Counted from the stretch's first letter, positions 9,502 to 21,545 are shown. The stretch is DNA of 27,356 bases from Pochonia chlamydosporia 170 (GCF_001653235.2 NW_019154065.1:174060-201415); one strand, 5' to 3'. The notes: generated from the letters alone by a model not told the origin. Made by a program: numbers and translations.

Positions 9502-10770
9502 AATGCCGAGTGAGAAGGAAAGCAAGAAAGGGGATAAGGCAGACTAACTAGAGGAGAGTTAGTTGCTATTAGACGCTATAAGAGTTACTAATAAGCGCGT
9601 TAGGCAAGCTTTATCTACCAGGTTAGAGATAGGATTAATAGGTATTATTAGAAGTAAGACCCTAGATAAGGTAAGTAAGAGGGGATTGCTACTAAAGGTG
9701 CTAGAAGAGTTAAAGAGCCTTAAGAATATATCTGTTAAGCAATAGAACTTAATCTACAAGTTAGAGCAAGAGCTACTTAACACTAAGAAAGAGCTAGAAA
9801 GGGTCTACTAATAGCTATAGACCCTCTAGGTGTCTGTGAGCCTAGTATAGAACAGCTAGGTATAAAGCAGCTTGCAGGCGTCTTACATAGATGCTGTGCA
9901 AATACTACTACTAAGCTAGCCTATAAACATTTAATCACTTTTGCTTATGTGTACTACCCTATCCTTCTTTACTAATACTTTACACTATATAATAGATACG
10001 TCTAGGGTTAAGAAGCAAAATAAAGTTAAGGCGCAGGTAGGTAACATCTAATAAGCAATTAAAATAGAAGTTAAGGCAAAGGAGGGTTATAAGACGTAGA
10101 GTTACACAGCAGTAATTAAGGACTCTAGGAATGTATACTAGGTAAAGATTATGTGTCGCGATAAAGCAGAACTATAGCGGGTAAAGAAGGCAGCAGAAAA
10201 GGTTATAGTGCTAGGAGTATATGTCCTAAGGGATTAACTATATCCAGTTAAAGTTAATAATATTAATTAATTAGTAGTGCTAGACAGTAAAGGGAACATC
10301 CTAGCTAGTGCTACTAAAGCTCTTAGCAAGGAAAATAACATTATAATTGCTAAGATTTTATAGCTTAATAAGAGAGACTCTAGTAAGGCTTATAGGTCTA
10401 TGGTAATCTATATAATAAAGGGAAGTAACGTAAAATAGCTGCTTAATAGCATGTATTTTAACCTAGCAGGCAAGTTAGCCTATACTAACGTGTTTAAGCT
10501 ATAAGTTAGACTAGTATAGTATTATAAGTGCTAGGAGCTAGGCTATAAGGCTTTTCCTATAAGAAGCTAAGAGCATGTGAATAGTATACGCAGCTAGGGC
10601 ACAATTATAAATAGTGCTAGGCCACAGAACCTAAGTGTGTCCTATATACCAGACTGTATAAGTTATCTAGTCTAAACTGCTAAGTATATAACCTGCTAAT
10701 TAATACATAGAAACCTATATATCTTTTAGTTAAATATACGCAAGCAGGACACAGTATAGCTTAGGGTGAT
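9502..10770 (+). pseudogene. LINE ORF1 (gag-like) relic
   Basis: Reading through many TAG/TAA stops, the plus strand gives a coiled-coil-like stretch (LEELKSLKNIS, LIYKLEQELLNTKKELERV), then a region resembling Tad ORF1 (KIMCRDKAELWRVKKAAEKV, VLDSKGNILASATKALSKEN and LAGKLAYTNVFKL; the W in the first is a TAG in the DNA). After it comes a decayed CCHC zinc-knuckle area (YYKCWELGYKAF, CPxx pattern broken) near 10520-10640. ORF1 of these elements binds the element RNA. Inactive: stops occur every few dozen codons. Confidence 0.75.
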
Positions 10771-11884
10771 AAATAATATAGACCTAAGTAACTATATAGT
10801 TCTTTTGCTAATAGAGCTATACGCGCAGCTAGTTAATAATATGGTTATAATAGCTCTAATAAGCTATAGTAACTAGACAAAGATAGTGCTAAGTATTACT
10901 AATTTAGAGAGATAGCTAATCTAGAGCATGCTCTAGGTGCAGTAAGACTTAGAGTTAGAGTAAGTAGTAGTATTATCTCCTAATCTAACTATAGCTATTC
11001 TCTATCTCTAGGATAGGTAAGTCCTAGTAGTATTAGTCTATATGTAATGCAATAATATATTATTCTTACTAGTAGCAGTCTAAGAGGTAAGTAGCCTAAT
11101 CTCTTATTTTTGCTATAGCACAGGCAAGCAAATAGATATAGTAGTAGTAGGAGATTTTAATTGCTATAATATGCTATAAAAAGGAGATAGCATAATAATA
11201 AGGCAATAAGCAGAAGGATAGCTAATTATTAACCTTATAAATAATTATAGCCTCTAGAGCCTCCTACTATGCAGCATATAGACGTAGTAGAAACTAAAGC
11301 CTAGGCTAGAAAGCATAATTAACCTAGTGCTAGTTATAGAGGAGATAGCAGAGAAGAGAACTAAGTGCGCTATATACCTAACTAAGTATAGATCTAACTA
11401 CTAGCCTATCTAGATAGTATTTAGCATTAAGGTGCCCTGCTAGGATGTTAAGCTGTAGTTCCTATTTAAGAATGCTCCCTAGAAGGCAATCTGCAATAGG
11501 ATTTTAAGAGAGCTAAACTTAGTGTGCTAGCAGGCTTAGAGTCTATAAGAATAGACTAACTAGTTTATGCGGATTGTGCTTACGGCAATATAAGACCTAA
11601 TACTACAAGCGCAATTAAGTCTATATGCAAAGCAGTAGTAGATAATAGACCTAACCTAGCTCTAGTAGATCTATACTTTTTAGAGGAACTAGGCTAGGGC
11701 CTAGAGAAGGGCAGGTTTGCTAGCGCTAGATCTAGAGAGCAAAGCAAAGAGAGCAGCTAAGAAGTACTATAATGCTATATAAAAGCAGAAATAGTAGCAT
11801 TAGAAAGAGTTCCTAGCTAAGAATAGCAATATCTAGAGAGCATCTAAATACCTAGGAGCTTAATCTGCTAGCGTAAAGGAGAAG

Positions 11885-12060
11885 ATACTGCCGCTAAAGA
11901 AGGGGGACAGGATAATAATAGCGGACTGGCAGAGTTAAGCAGAGGAGCTGCTCCGCACCTTTTTCCCCCTGCTGCCAACCCAAATCGAGGCCAAGCCTGA
12001 GGGGCCGCGACGACTGCCAGTGGAGTGGCCAGATCTGACCATGGATGTCACACGATATAA
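11885..12060. other. Unmutated (GC-rich) island inside the RIP-like block
   Basis: TGG, CCAG and CAG triplets, which are nearly all TAG or CTAG elsewhere in the LINE, are retained here, and the frame reads normally (ELLRTFFPLLPTQIEAKPEG, PVEWPDLTM). Two similar islands lie at about 13525-13740 and 16555-16740. Confidence 0.65.
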
Positions 12061-12110
12061 GGGGGTATAATTGCTTAGCAATAGAGCGCGTTCTTTTTGT
12101 TAACAATGGA
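12038..12110 (+). repeat. 65-bp insertion in the LINE flanked by near-identical octamers
   Basis: ACCATGGA (12038-12045) and ACAATGGA (12103-12110) flank 57 bases that interrupt the expected LINE reading ...DLTM/TMEEVERKV.... The extra length (65 bp) is not a multiple of three, so it also shifts frame. It looks like a short insertion with a target duplication or a repair footprint. Confidence 0.5.
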
Positions 12111-13588
12111 AGAGGTGGAGAGAAAGGTGATAGCTGCTAAGCCATAGAAGGCGCCCAGGGATAACAGCCTGCTAGTAATAGTATAAAAAGAGCTATAGCT
12201 AGTAGTTAAGAAACGCGTACAATACCTATTCTAGCTATTACTTAGGAGCAGCAAGCTGCTCTAGCAGTAGAGAAGCGCAAGAATTATCCTGCTAAGAAAA
12301 CCTAATAAGAATAATTACATATTAGCAAGAGCCTAGCAACTAATTTCCCTACTCTTAATGTTAGGTAAGGTGTTAGAGGCAGTAGTAGTAGAGTAAATCT
12401 TATATGCTATTAAGATATAAGGCTTACTACTAGCAAACTATTTTAGGGCAAGAAAGAGATATTTTAGCAGAATAAGTGCTTTTTCTCCTATATAAGAATA
12501 TATATAAAGCATAGAGAATAAGTAAGATGCTTAGTCTAGTAAGCTTTAATATTAAGAGTATATATAATAGCATATTTAAAGAGAGACTACTATAGAGGCT
12601 AGTAGTAAGAGACCTGCCTAGGAATTAGGTTTAGTAGATAGATGCATTCTACTCTAGTAAGACGCCTAGCATCAAGGTTGATAGATACTACATACCCTAG
12701 AAACCTCTCCTATAGGCAGGCCTACTATAGGGGTCTCTACTATTACTAATCCTCTTCCTATTCTTTAATATAAATCTTATGCTAATAAGCATTAGCATAA
12801 TAGAGAGAGTAATTGCCTTTATAGATAACTACTTAGCCTAGGTAATAGGAAAGATAGCAGAGGCAAACTAGGCTAGAATCTAGGCTATTATTAACTAAGC
12901 TATAGCCTAGGAGAGGCAAAGCAAGGTAACTTTTAAGAGTAGCAAGATAGCTATTATTTATTTATAAGAATAGCTAGATATAGCAGCTAGAATAGCTTTA
13001 TAGTTAATAGATAGACTATATAACTAAAGGATACTACTAAGGTGCTAGGAGTAGTACTAGACGTAAAGCTTAGGTATAAAAAGCATATTACTAAGATAGC
13101 TACTAAGAGCCTAGCAGTCGCAATATAGTTAAAGAGACTTTAGGCTTTATTACTGTGGGAGGCTAGATAGCTATTTACAGCTATAGTAGTACTAGCTATA
13201 AACTATGCCTCTAATGTGTAGATATATACTTATAAAGAGAAGGAGATAGTATAGTTACCGCAAGTAATTAGAGTAAAGATAGTAACTAGAGCATTTTAAA
13301 GTATTACTATAGCTATTATAAAAGCTAAGGTAAATATTAAGCTAGTGCCTTAATAATATGCTAGGGCTACTACTAAGATATAGACTAGCCTATATACCCT
13401 CCTAAGAGAATACCTACAAGTAAGGCTAAGCATAAGAATATATTAACAGTTTATCTTAATAATATAAAAGATAGCTAGGCAGTATAGGAAAGAAGCAGGA
13501 GAGCGGTTAGAAGTAATCCAAGAGTTTGCCATAGCACTATAGGAGGGCCAGATCCGCGTCGTGTGTGATGTGGACCGAGACGAAGCAG

Positions 13589-16500
13589 CAGTGTATTCAA
13601 ACGCCCCGCTGTTGCCCTTGCCTGCCCTTGCCTGCCCTTGCCTAGCCGTGCCTTAGCGGCCAATTTTAGCTGTTAGCCTGCCTTTGCCTTGCCAGAGGAA
13701 GAACGCTAGCCTGCCTCGACAAAGGGGGTGGCTAGGCTAGGCTAGGCTTGGGTAAAATTAGGTAGCTTAAAACACCAAAATTAAAAGATAGTTATGCGCG
13801 CTCTAGTAGACAAAAAGTTACTTACTTTGCCACCTACTCTAGAGAGCAATTTAAGTACCCTTTTTATTGCAACTAGTAATATAATATAGATAAAAGATAA
13901 TTTCCCCATCCTCAACATATTAATTCTATTAACAGTACTATAGCTTCTATCACCAAACCAGATAGCAATAACAGGCTTAAATTAACTACTCTATGCTCTG
14001 GTAATACACCAACTCTCCCTAGCCAAGAATAACCTTTAATTAGGGCTCTTTTTAAAGCCCATAACAATGAGGCCTACAACCTAGCAGTAGCTTAGATACC
14101 ACAGAATTACCAAATACAAGTTAGAGGGATATAGTATGTGCGGTATAAACCATATTATCATAGACGGTCCCGCCGTTTAGCGTGGTATTAGGATAAGGAG
14201 CAGGCTAAAGAGTTAATCCGAACGTCTAAAGGTAAGTATTTCCTCGCAATTTATATGGATTAATACTTATAATTATAGGCTCTAATAACAGTGGAAAAGA
14301 GCTATAAAACCGCAAGATCTAGAAGTATAAGCACTATAGCAAAGTCTAATTTACAGATGCAAACTCCCAAAATAAACCGGCCTACCTTCTTATTTATGGG
14401 ATCTCTCAACGCAGTCGGAAAACTCCTTGTGAATAGGTCTAATAGTCCTCCCTAGCACCCTTAAATAGTAATAGTGGGGACAATAATAAAGATACCACGC
14501 TAATACGCTAGTTAGGGTTATATGTCTAGTTAACTATAACTATTAAGAAAGTCCCTTTTAAGGAAGCTTTAATTACCTTTTTTATAGTCTGCTAGATAGC
14601 AGTTAGACTTGTTGCGGACAAGCTATTTATAGGCTTTCTTTAAATAGTATACCTATTAATTGACAAGTTACTATTGGGCTGCAGAAATACATTACATGCC
14701 CTAGTTTTAGAGGCGTTTAACAAGCGGAAGGAACACATAAAGGGGGTCCTAGCACGGTTAGTTAGCAAGATTTACTTCTCCTTTAACCTCTAGACATCTC
14801 TAAATCATTTAGCCCTCCTTAGAGTAGTAACTCATTTTATTAATAAGTTTAGTTAGAACTAGTTAGTATATTTACTTTAGTTATAACTAGATATTAGTAA
14901 CTTAACTAACTTTTATTTTAGATTCTTATTGCGATACGCTAGTTACATAGCTCCTATTCAGGTGAGAACCAAGTAGAGGTTATAAAAGAGGTTATTTGTG
15001 AATACAATCTACAGAATGAAATTAGTTATTTTGTTACAAATAACGCTTCTAATAATAATACTGCTATTAATGCGCTTATTGCCTGCTTTCTCCCCTACCT
15101 AACAATAAAGCAACAACTTAGTTAACGTCTATGCTGCCTTAGTTATATTATTAACCTCTTTGCTAAAGCCTTTCTATATGGTACAGAGTTTAATGCTTTT
15201 AAGAAGAATGCTAAGGCGTTTAAAGAATAGTTATTACTACTAAAGGAGCTATAACTTTAGAGGAAGAGAGGCCTAGTTGGCAAGCTTTATAACGTTGTGA
15301 CCTTTATTTGTTAGTCACCTTAACGGCAAGAGAAATTTGCAAATATTAAGAGTTAGTCCGAAGATTTTGCCACTAAATTTAACGGCCTAAAGCTAGTAGT
15401 TAACAACACAACTTAATAGAACTCCCTTTACCTAATAATCAAGCGCGCTCTTATGCTAAGAGACTGTATTAATTGCTTTTATATTAATTATGCGGAATCT
15501 ATACACAGTTTATCTAACAAGAGGGCGCGGTTAGCAGAGGAATAGAAATCCTTGCTCAAGCATAACTTACTAACTGCTAATAATTAGGCGGTTTTAACTA
15601 AAATATAGCCTTCTTAGAGAAGTTCTACAGTCTTATAAAGCGCGCGGAAGGGAGCAAATTGTCATCTAATTAAGGCGTATTGTCTAACTATATAACTACT
15701 CTTAATATCCTTTTAAAGCATATCTAGGAGCACTATAATAACTTTAATTTCCAAGCTAAAAATCTAGATCTTACCTCTCCTAGCGTCTGCTAACTCTATG
15801 TATGCATTATTAATTGCTAGATAAAGCTTAATAAGTATTTTGCAATAGTTAATAATACGCTAGCCTATTACGCTACTATTATTATAAATTCTTAAATAAA
15901 GTGGAAGTACTTTAAGAGGCAGTAGAAGGACGCGCACTTATAGAAGGATGCCACTAACTCTAAATCCTAGCTGCTAGGCGGCAAAGGGCACTAAATTTAC
16001 TCTAGGAAGAGTATAAAAACCTTCCCACTATAGGCCTGTCTGCCAGCTCTAAGAGGGTAAGAACTCTAGATAAATTTAAGTTTAAAACAGATATAACCTA
16101 GTGGGATAAGAACAAATTAGATAAGCTTAAAACCTAGCTTTTAATAAAGGTTTTTAAGCTTAATAATAGCAATACTCTTCTGGCTTATTAGCTACAGCAA
16201 TCTAAATAGCTTGCAACCTAATAGATAGCGCAAATGGGTTTAGATATAGCCTTAGTTCCTATAATATCTAGTAATTATGAAAGGGTCTTTTCTCAGTGCA
16301 AGCTAATAATTACAGGGCAGAGAAATCGTCTTAAGCCAGATATTATTAAGGCTACGTAGTGCCTATAAATGTGGCTTATTATGGAGAAAAAGGGTTTAGG
16401 CTCCTAGAAAGGGAGGGGCAATTAGAAAACCCCACTTAAGTTGTATAATATCTCTAAATAGCTTTATTTTTTAGCGATTTTTTTTCTATAACTAAGCAAG

Positions 16501-16654
16501 CCTCCCTAAGCCTAAATAAAATCACAATCTTGCCTAAGCCTGCCTCTACAAGTATTTTTTTGTGTGGGCCTGCCTTGGCCTCGCCTGGAGTTAAGAGGTT
16601 GCCTGCCTTGACATGACCCCAGGCTGAGGCGAGGCAGGGCTTTTAAATACACTG
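13589..16654 (+). mobile_element. Nested hAT DNA transposon, RIP-degraded, 3066 bp
   Basis: The ends are inverted: the left begins CAGTGTATTCAAACGCCC and the right ends GGGCTTTTAAATACACTG. The 8 bases flanking each end are identical, CGAAGCAG at 13581-13588 and 16655-16662, the target duplication size of hAT elements. Removing the element plus one duplication restores the LINE ORF2 reading into RNase H (RVVCDVDRDEA / AEAARGARG). Subterminal repeats are visible: TGCCCTTGCC three times in tandem at 13613-13642, and TGCCT/GCCTCG-type repeats near 16500-16640. The interior is as TA-rich as the LINE, the ends are not. Since it is within the LINE it is younger than the LINE insertion. Confidence 0.93.
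14170..16400 (+). pseudogene. hAT transposase relic (nested element)
   Basis: On the plus strand, reading through stops: an N-terminal DNA-binding-like region near 14180-14400; a central region with NGLKLVVNNTT..NSLYLIIKRALMLRDCINCF near 15380-15480, matching the hAT pattern of a conserved TRWNS followed by an arginine/alanine helix; and the C-terminal dimerisation region IISSNYERVFSQCKLIITGQRNRLKPDII near 16260-16350 (family form S.E.ERVFS..K..T..RNRL..D.I). Dozens of TAG/TAA codons make it inactive. Confidence 0.8.
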
Positions 16655-17917
16655 CGAAGCAGCAGAGGCTGCAAGAGGGGCCCGAGGCATGGTTATCTCG
16701 ACGAGCTCCTCAGAGAGAGGTGGAATGGTCGGCATGGGGGGCTATATAGAGTATATAACAGCAAAGGGCAAGAGAGATATATTAGCCTAGTTCTTAGTTA
16801 TACTAGGCTCGCTTAAAGACGTAAATCTATATACAGCTAAGCTAGAGGCTATAGCGTAGGCATTCTAATACGTGCTAGTAAGTTTATAGCATAAGAATGT
16901 AGTTATTATTAGCAGTAATAGAGCAGCTATATAAGTGGTAGGATAGCCTTAATAGCAATCTAGATAACAGGCAGTTTAAGAGGTATATAGGCAGGTAAGG
17001 CTACTGTATCTGCGAGATATACTAGTATTTATGCTATAGGTACCAGCAGGGCATAAGAGCTTCTAGCTAGGTATAGCAGCTAAGATAGTAGCTTGTAAGG
17101 CTATAAAGGATAGGTATATTTGGGAAAAAGCAAGCTATTAAGCACAATCTATAAGAACTAGGCTACTACTTAGCTAATAGCAATAGCAGCAGCAAAGAAT
17201 ACCTATTAGAGCAGGATAGTATTTACAATATATAGATATAGCGCTTCTAGGCTAGCACACACAAGCTATCTATAACGCTCTAAATACTAAGAAGTCTAAG
17301 ATACTAATATAGCTATAGATAGGAAAGTGCTAGCTTAATAGATACCTATATAGCATTAAGGCTATAGGGATAGACTAATATAGCTATAGCTAAGTAGTAG
17401 AGATAGTTAAGTATTTTCTCTTTTAGTATAAATAGTAGAATTTAGAAAGGGAAAGCCTAATATAATATAAGTAGACTAAGATAGAAAACTTATCTTTCTT
17501 TCTAGGAGGTAAGTCTAGATTAAATAGCAAGAGATAGAACGCTAATATAATAGCAGTCTAAATAATAATTAAATTTATAATAGTAATAGAAAGGCTAAAG
17601 GGAAATAGATAAATAAGAATAAGCAAACCTATAATAAATTAGACTAGTAGACTAGTATTAGCGCGTAATATCCTAGCTGTATAACCTTATACTAACTAAC
17701 TTAGCTCTAGCTACTAAAGATAGAATGCTAGGCACTCTAGAAAAATAACCTTAGAGTAGAACTACTAGTAATAAAATAAGGCTATAGGTGCTAAGAAAAG
17801 AGATTATTATTAGGCTTTACGAGTATAGCTTACAGGGTAGATTAAGCAAGCAGCGCACTATTATAGCCCTTTAGGGATAATCCCTCTAGGCGTAAATAAA
17901 TTACATTACATTATATT

Positions 17918-18202
17918 CCCTTGTTAATATACTCGCCTAGACTGTTACACAGCTTTAATGCTATTTATTTCTTAAGCATACAAATAATATTAGTAGATTG
18001 TAAATTTCAATTACATCTATAAGTCTAGGCCTATCTATTAATGTAAGCCATTCTGTATTTCTTGGAAGTTTGTGCAGTTCCCATTAGCCAAACGTTAGTT
18101 GTTGGAAATGAGGGGAATGTATCCTATAGGCTGTGATAATCCAGTTGACCAGTCGTTGCCGTTAAAGTAGATAGCTGAGAAAAAATATGGTCAACACTAT
18201 GT
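17918..18202. other. Short noncoding gap between LINE and peptidase gene
   Basis: AT-rich up to about 18030, then ordinary composition. No gene, repeat or hairpin is evident. The drop in TA content near 18050 marks the edge of the RIP-like block. Confidence 0.5.
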
Positions 18203-18789
18203 TTAACTAGTAACTCTAAATGCTTCCGACGTACCTGTTACGAATAGCGAGAAAGAATCTAATATGGAACTTAGCGATAAAAGTCCTTGTGATATCGTGA
18301 AAGGGACAAGGACCATACCGGCATTTGTAGCAGCGAAGGTGGGATTCTCAATTGCGAGCTGACGGATGCACTGCCATTGGTAGGCAGATGCTTTATTTAT
18401 AAGGCATTGATCGCCTACCAAACAATTAGTCACATCCAAAAAGGAAACCAGAAAGTAAGAAAGAACGTAAGAGGCAGGGAAGGTAAATTTAGACAAGGGG
18501 GCTAGGGACAGGGTAAGGCTGAGAGTAACGTCATACCAAGGACATTTTGCTGCACGACAACTCGCGCATGAGTCAATTCGTGAATCAAAGTTGCTGGAAG
18601 GTACTCCCAGAGGTGATCCAATGTGTAGACGCCTGGTGTTAGAGCTCCAGCGTTGTGATAATTTCCGACTCTTTCACGTTGCGCATACATTGTTGCCCAA
18701 GACTGGAGCTTGCCCCTGCAAAAGACAATAATGGATTCATCTCCAAATATAGTTGGTTCGGGGTGGTAGGTGTAGGCATACATGGGCAA

Positions 18790-18891
18790 AATTGTACAAC
18801 TGTAGTATGACCTCAAACTACACAACAAATGTTGTATGAGCCTCATACTACAACTACACGTTGTATTATGGTAGTATGCCTGTTGTACAAC
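18790..18891. promoter_or_regulatory. Left subterminal repeats of the intact hAT
   Basis: The palindrome GTTGTACAAC occurs at 18882-18891, with a one-base variant (ATTGTACAAC) at 18790-18799, plus related ACAACxxATGTTGTAT and TAGTATG repeats. Subterminal palindromes of this type are known binding sites of hAT transposases; the role here is inferred from that. Confidence 0.65.
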
Positions 18892-18974
18892 GTGTTGTAT
18901 GCACGTGACATTAAAACGATGATCTGAAGTGGTGTTGAGTCTCCGAAACTTTGTTTCATCGCAATAGCAACCAC

Positions 18975-21397
18975 CTATCCCATCTCGTCGGAGTCAAAAT
19001 CTAGCTCGACCTCCACTTCATTCATACCCTCAATCGCCGTGATTATATGTACAAGATCAATATGTCCGTTTCTCAACCAATTGCCGATACACTCAAGCCT
19101 TTCTAGGTTGTTTGCCGTCATCCGAAGCCTGTCCCACGATTGTGTACGACGAGCAGCTGAAAACGTTCGTTCTGGCTCTGCTGATGATGGAGGGATTGAG
19201 AGTATATCGATGGCCATACGATGGAGCCGCGGGTAGCGCTGTCGTTGTTCTGGTAAACACCACCATTCCAGGGGAGTTAAAGGTTTGATCGAGATGGGCC
19301 TGGCATTAAGAAATAGCTGCACATCGTCCTCATCCGTGAGGTCAGCCAATTCAACCTGCAGAGAGAGCTTCAATCGATCCAGCTCGTTTCTCGGCTTATC
19401 TGGAGAAGGTAGAGAGCCATCAACCTGCATCGCATCCTCCTCAGGCTGAGTGAGTGGCATATTCTTATATTTGTCTTCCCAAATACGTTGTGTGGCATCG
19501 AGAGCTTTCTGATGCCACTGCTCCGGCCAGTTCTGGGTCAGATATCGCCTTCTCTTTGACGGATCGAGCAGCATCGCAGCAGCGTACACCGGAACGGTGT
19601 CCGTGAGCTCATAGTACTTGTTAAGGATGAACCACCCCATCTCAATGGAATGGACCATCCGAAGATCTTTCCGCTCTCCGGATGAGTATAGATTCTACAG
19701 ATAGATTAACTGCTTGTCCATCGCGCCAAAGGAATATTTGATCAGCCACAAACCTTCTGCTGTTCAAAAAAAGCGAGAATCACGTCCATCATCTCACGCG
19801 ACTGAGATAGGCCTGCACGGTCGCCCTCAACCCACAAAGTGCCACTGTTGAATACTTGGAGAAATTGGTGTGTACATCTCAGTATCTCCCAATCCCCATG
19901 CGTCAGAGTGTTGGGGCCACAGGCCTCATCGTGTTCATGTAAGAATTTGATGATCTCGTTCTTCTTCCGGATCGCTCGATCAATCATAAAGTACCACGAT
20001 GACCACCTGGTATCGTTATCAATCCCTAGACTGATACCGATAGCTCGCTCCCATAAGTCATGATGGATTGGGCTGTTTCGGAGCCACACAGCGAGGTTAT
20101 GGAGCTTCTCGAGTGCAGGGGTCGATCCCCAGCCCTCGAAGCCTTTCTGCTTGCCTTTGCCTCTAGCCCTTTCGGCAATCTCTCTTGGTCTCGCCCCATC
20201 TCCATTATTTTGCACCATCGGCACCCCCATCGCGGCGGAGAATACTTCGTATGGGTCTGCATCTTCGGCCAGATCAATTGCGTCAAGTGCGGCTTTAAGA
20301 GCGGCTTTAAGAGCGGCTTTAAGAGCCTCCTTTGACTTGGCTAGTAGGAAGGCTTGAAGGGCGAGGTTGAGGATATGATCGAGACACCGGATTCGGCAGG
20401 CAACAGGGTTGAAGTTGAACTAGTCATGATCAGCGTGTACTAGATCTATGGCTGGCGTTATTAGACCTACATTGTACTCAGTCATCAAATGGTCTGATAA
20501 CGCTCTTAACATAGTATCATTTGACGTAGCGTTATCGCCAGTATGATAGCCGATTCTGGTGGTAATGCCGTAACTTCTGAGAACCCTGACGATGTGCACA
20601 GCTTGACACTCTCCGCTATGGCTGTACAATACTTGAGGGAGTCCTAGCAGAGCTTTCCGCAGCCTATATTCACAATCAACCCATTGTGCACAGATTGCGA
20701 GATGTCCTCGACGCGCAGGTGATGTCCACATGTCCGTGGAGAAGTGTATCTGGCCGACAGCGTCTTGAATCGCCGTCTGGAGTTGCTTACGATACTCTAC
20801 ATAGTTCCTTTCAAGGAGGCGCACAAGCGTCCGTCGAGACAGCTTCAAGAGGTCTTGTATAGTAGGGTTGCCTGCTAACATAAGTTCTTGAAGTTCTGGC
20901 CACTCTGTTGCGCTCAATGATACTCTCCGTCGGGCGCAAAGAGCGATAAACGCCCTAATAAATCGTGGCTTATCAAAAGCTTGCCGGAGGGTTAGGTGCC
21001 TCGAACAGTGGACACCAACTGGTTGCATATACCTATCAATGGATGCTTGATTTGGACCATCTGTTCTCAAGGAATTGCCGTGGTTGCGAGACCATTCCTT
21101 CCACTCGGCTTTGTGCACCTTTTGGACATGCTCCTTCGCATTGCCTGTGTAGGCACTGCTCCAGATCGGCTTCGCTTTCTGCTTCTCACAAGAGAGACAG
21201 TAGTGCAGAACCTTCTTATGTCTTTTTGTACCAACCTTCTGAATGATATGAGTCTGCTCGGAGCCCACTGGAAGTCGAAACAAGGTCCAGATGTTCATCT
21301 GGACCGGAGAATGTGTTGTAAAGACTTCCGAAGACCCCGTGGATGATGAGGCAGGAGTGGAGGAGACCAGAAATGATGAGGCGTCAGCTACCGACAT
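18975..21397 (-). CDS. hAT family transposase, apparently complete (770 aa)
   Basis: Cuts and joins the hAT element in the nucleus. Three exons: 21397-20471, 20419-19754 and 19694-18975, all ending in phase 0; introns are 51 bp (20420-20470, GTAGGT...GACTAG) and 59 bp (19695-19753, GTTTGT...CTGTAG). I infer both introns: the first removes an apparent TAG stop and joins MTEYN to FNFNPVACRIRCLDHILNLALQAF, the second joins EQQK to NLYSSGERKDLRM, both typical hAT contexts. An N-terminal BED-like zinc finger is visible (C67-C70...H90...H95). The first two catalytic aspartates fit D222 in STDMWTS and D288 in GDNATSND; the C-terminal dimerisation domain is at about 671-741 (PLEWW...AIDILSIPPSSAEPERTFSAARRT). 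I cannot place the catalytic glutamate with certainty. A 12-bp triple repeat gives an ALKA run in exon 2. Confidence 0.88.
20289..20324 (-). repeat. 12-bp triple tandem repeat in the transposase gene
   Basis: GCGGCTTTAAGA three times on the plus strand (20289, 20301, 20313), encoding ALKAALKAALKA on the minus strand. Being a multiple of three it leaves the frame intact. It sits just after the conserved HILNLALQAF helix, so copy number may vary freely between element copies. Confidence 0.95.
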
Positions 21398-21545
21398 CGT
21401 ATCAATCGACTTAGACAGAGTTTGGGGGTAAAAGTGATGCGCTTGAGCTGGCTATCTTGCTACGCGTTGCGTTGAAGAGTCATGGTGCGGTGGAGATGGG
21501 CCATAATCGATAAGGGAGAACAGTATATTGGACCAATCAGAGCGC

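Larger units (their letters stand above)
10800..17700 (+). pseudogene. LINE ORF2 relic: endonuclease, reverse transcriptase, RNase H
   Basis: The endonuclease relic includes DIVVVGDFNCYNMLW near 11130-11175 and, further on, KCAIYLTKYRSNYWPI. The reverse transcriptase relic includes the stretch leading into ARI..LRKPNKNNYILA, LISLL..LGKVLEAVVVE, then VSFNIKSIYNSIFKERLL and GLLWGSLLLLILFLFFN (Trp standing for TAG) around 12280-12790; the family form is GLPQGSPLSPILF. The RNase H relic resumes at 16663 after the hAT, with YTAKLEAIAWAF and NVVIISSNRAAIWVV near 16830-16930. The frame is broken by dozens of stops and by a 65-bp insertion at 12046-12110. The order and strand agree with a single ORF2 once the hAT is removed. 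Confidence 0.8.
9502..17917 (+). mobile_element. RIP-degraded Tad-like non-LTR retrotransposon (LINE), split by a hAT
   Basis: The plus strand reads, in order: an ORF1 (gag-like) relic, an ORF2 relic with endonuclease, reverse transcriptase and RNase H, then a 3' end resembling GGCGTAAATAAATTACATTACA-type Tad tails near 17890-17917. Excluding the nested hAT it is about 5.3 kb. Almost every conserved Trp and Gln position is a TAG or TAA stop, and the DNA is full of TA and CTAG, as expected from repeat-induced point mutation (CpA to TpA on either strand). The 5' boundary is uncertain; the ORF1 relic begins with MPSEKESKKGDKAD at 9502 but the untranslated leader may start earlier. No target duplication could be identified. 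Not functional. Confidence 0.85.

Noticed and set aside
11894..12106. Minus-strand open frame of 70 codons in the LINE
   Set aside because: It exists only because this GC-rich island lacks the stops found elsewhere; the plus strand carries the LINE reading.
13475..13663. Minus-strand open frame of 62 codons at the left hAT end
   Set aside because: It spans the LINE-hAT junction and the GC-rich subterminal repeats, so it is a chance product of unmutated sequence.
9502..17700. TAG codons at many Trp/Gln positions, as in an alternative genetic code
   Set aside because: Both Trp and Gln positions are affected, noncoding parts show the same TA bias, and neighbouring genes use the standard code; RIP-like mutation explains it.
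20420..20422. TAG stop in the middle of the intact hAT transposase gene
   Set aside because: It coincides with the 3' end of a 51-bp GT-AG intron (20420-20470) that is in phase on both sides and joins conserved hAT sequence, so I treat it as a splice site rather than a mutation.
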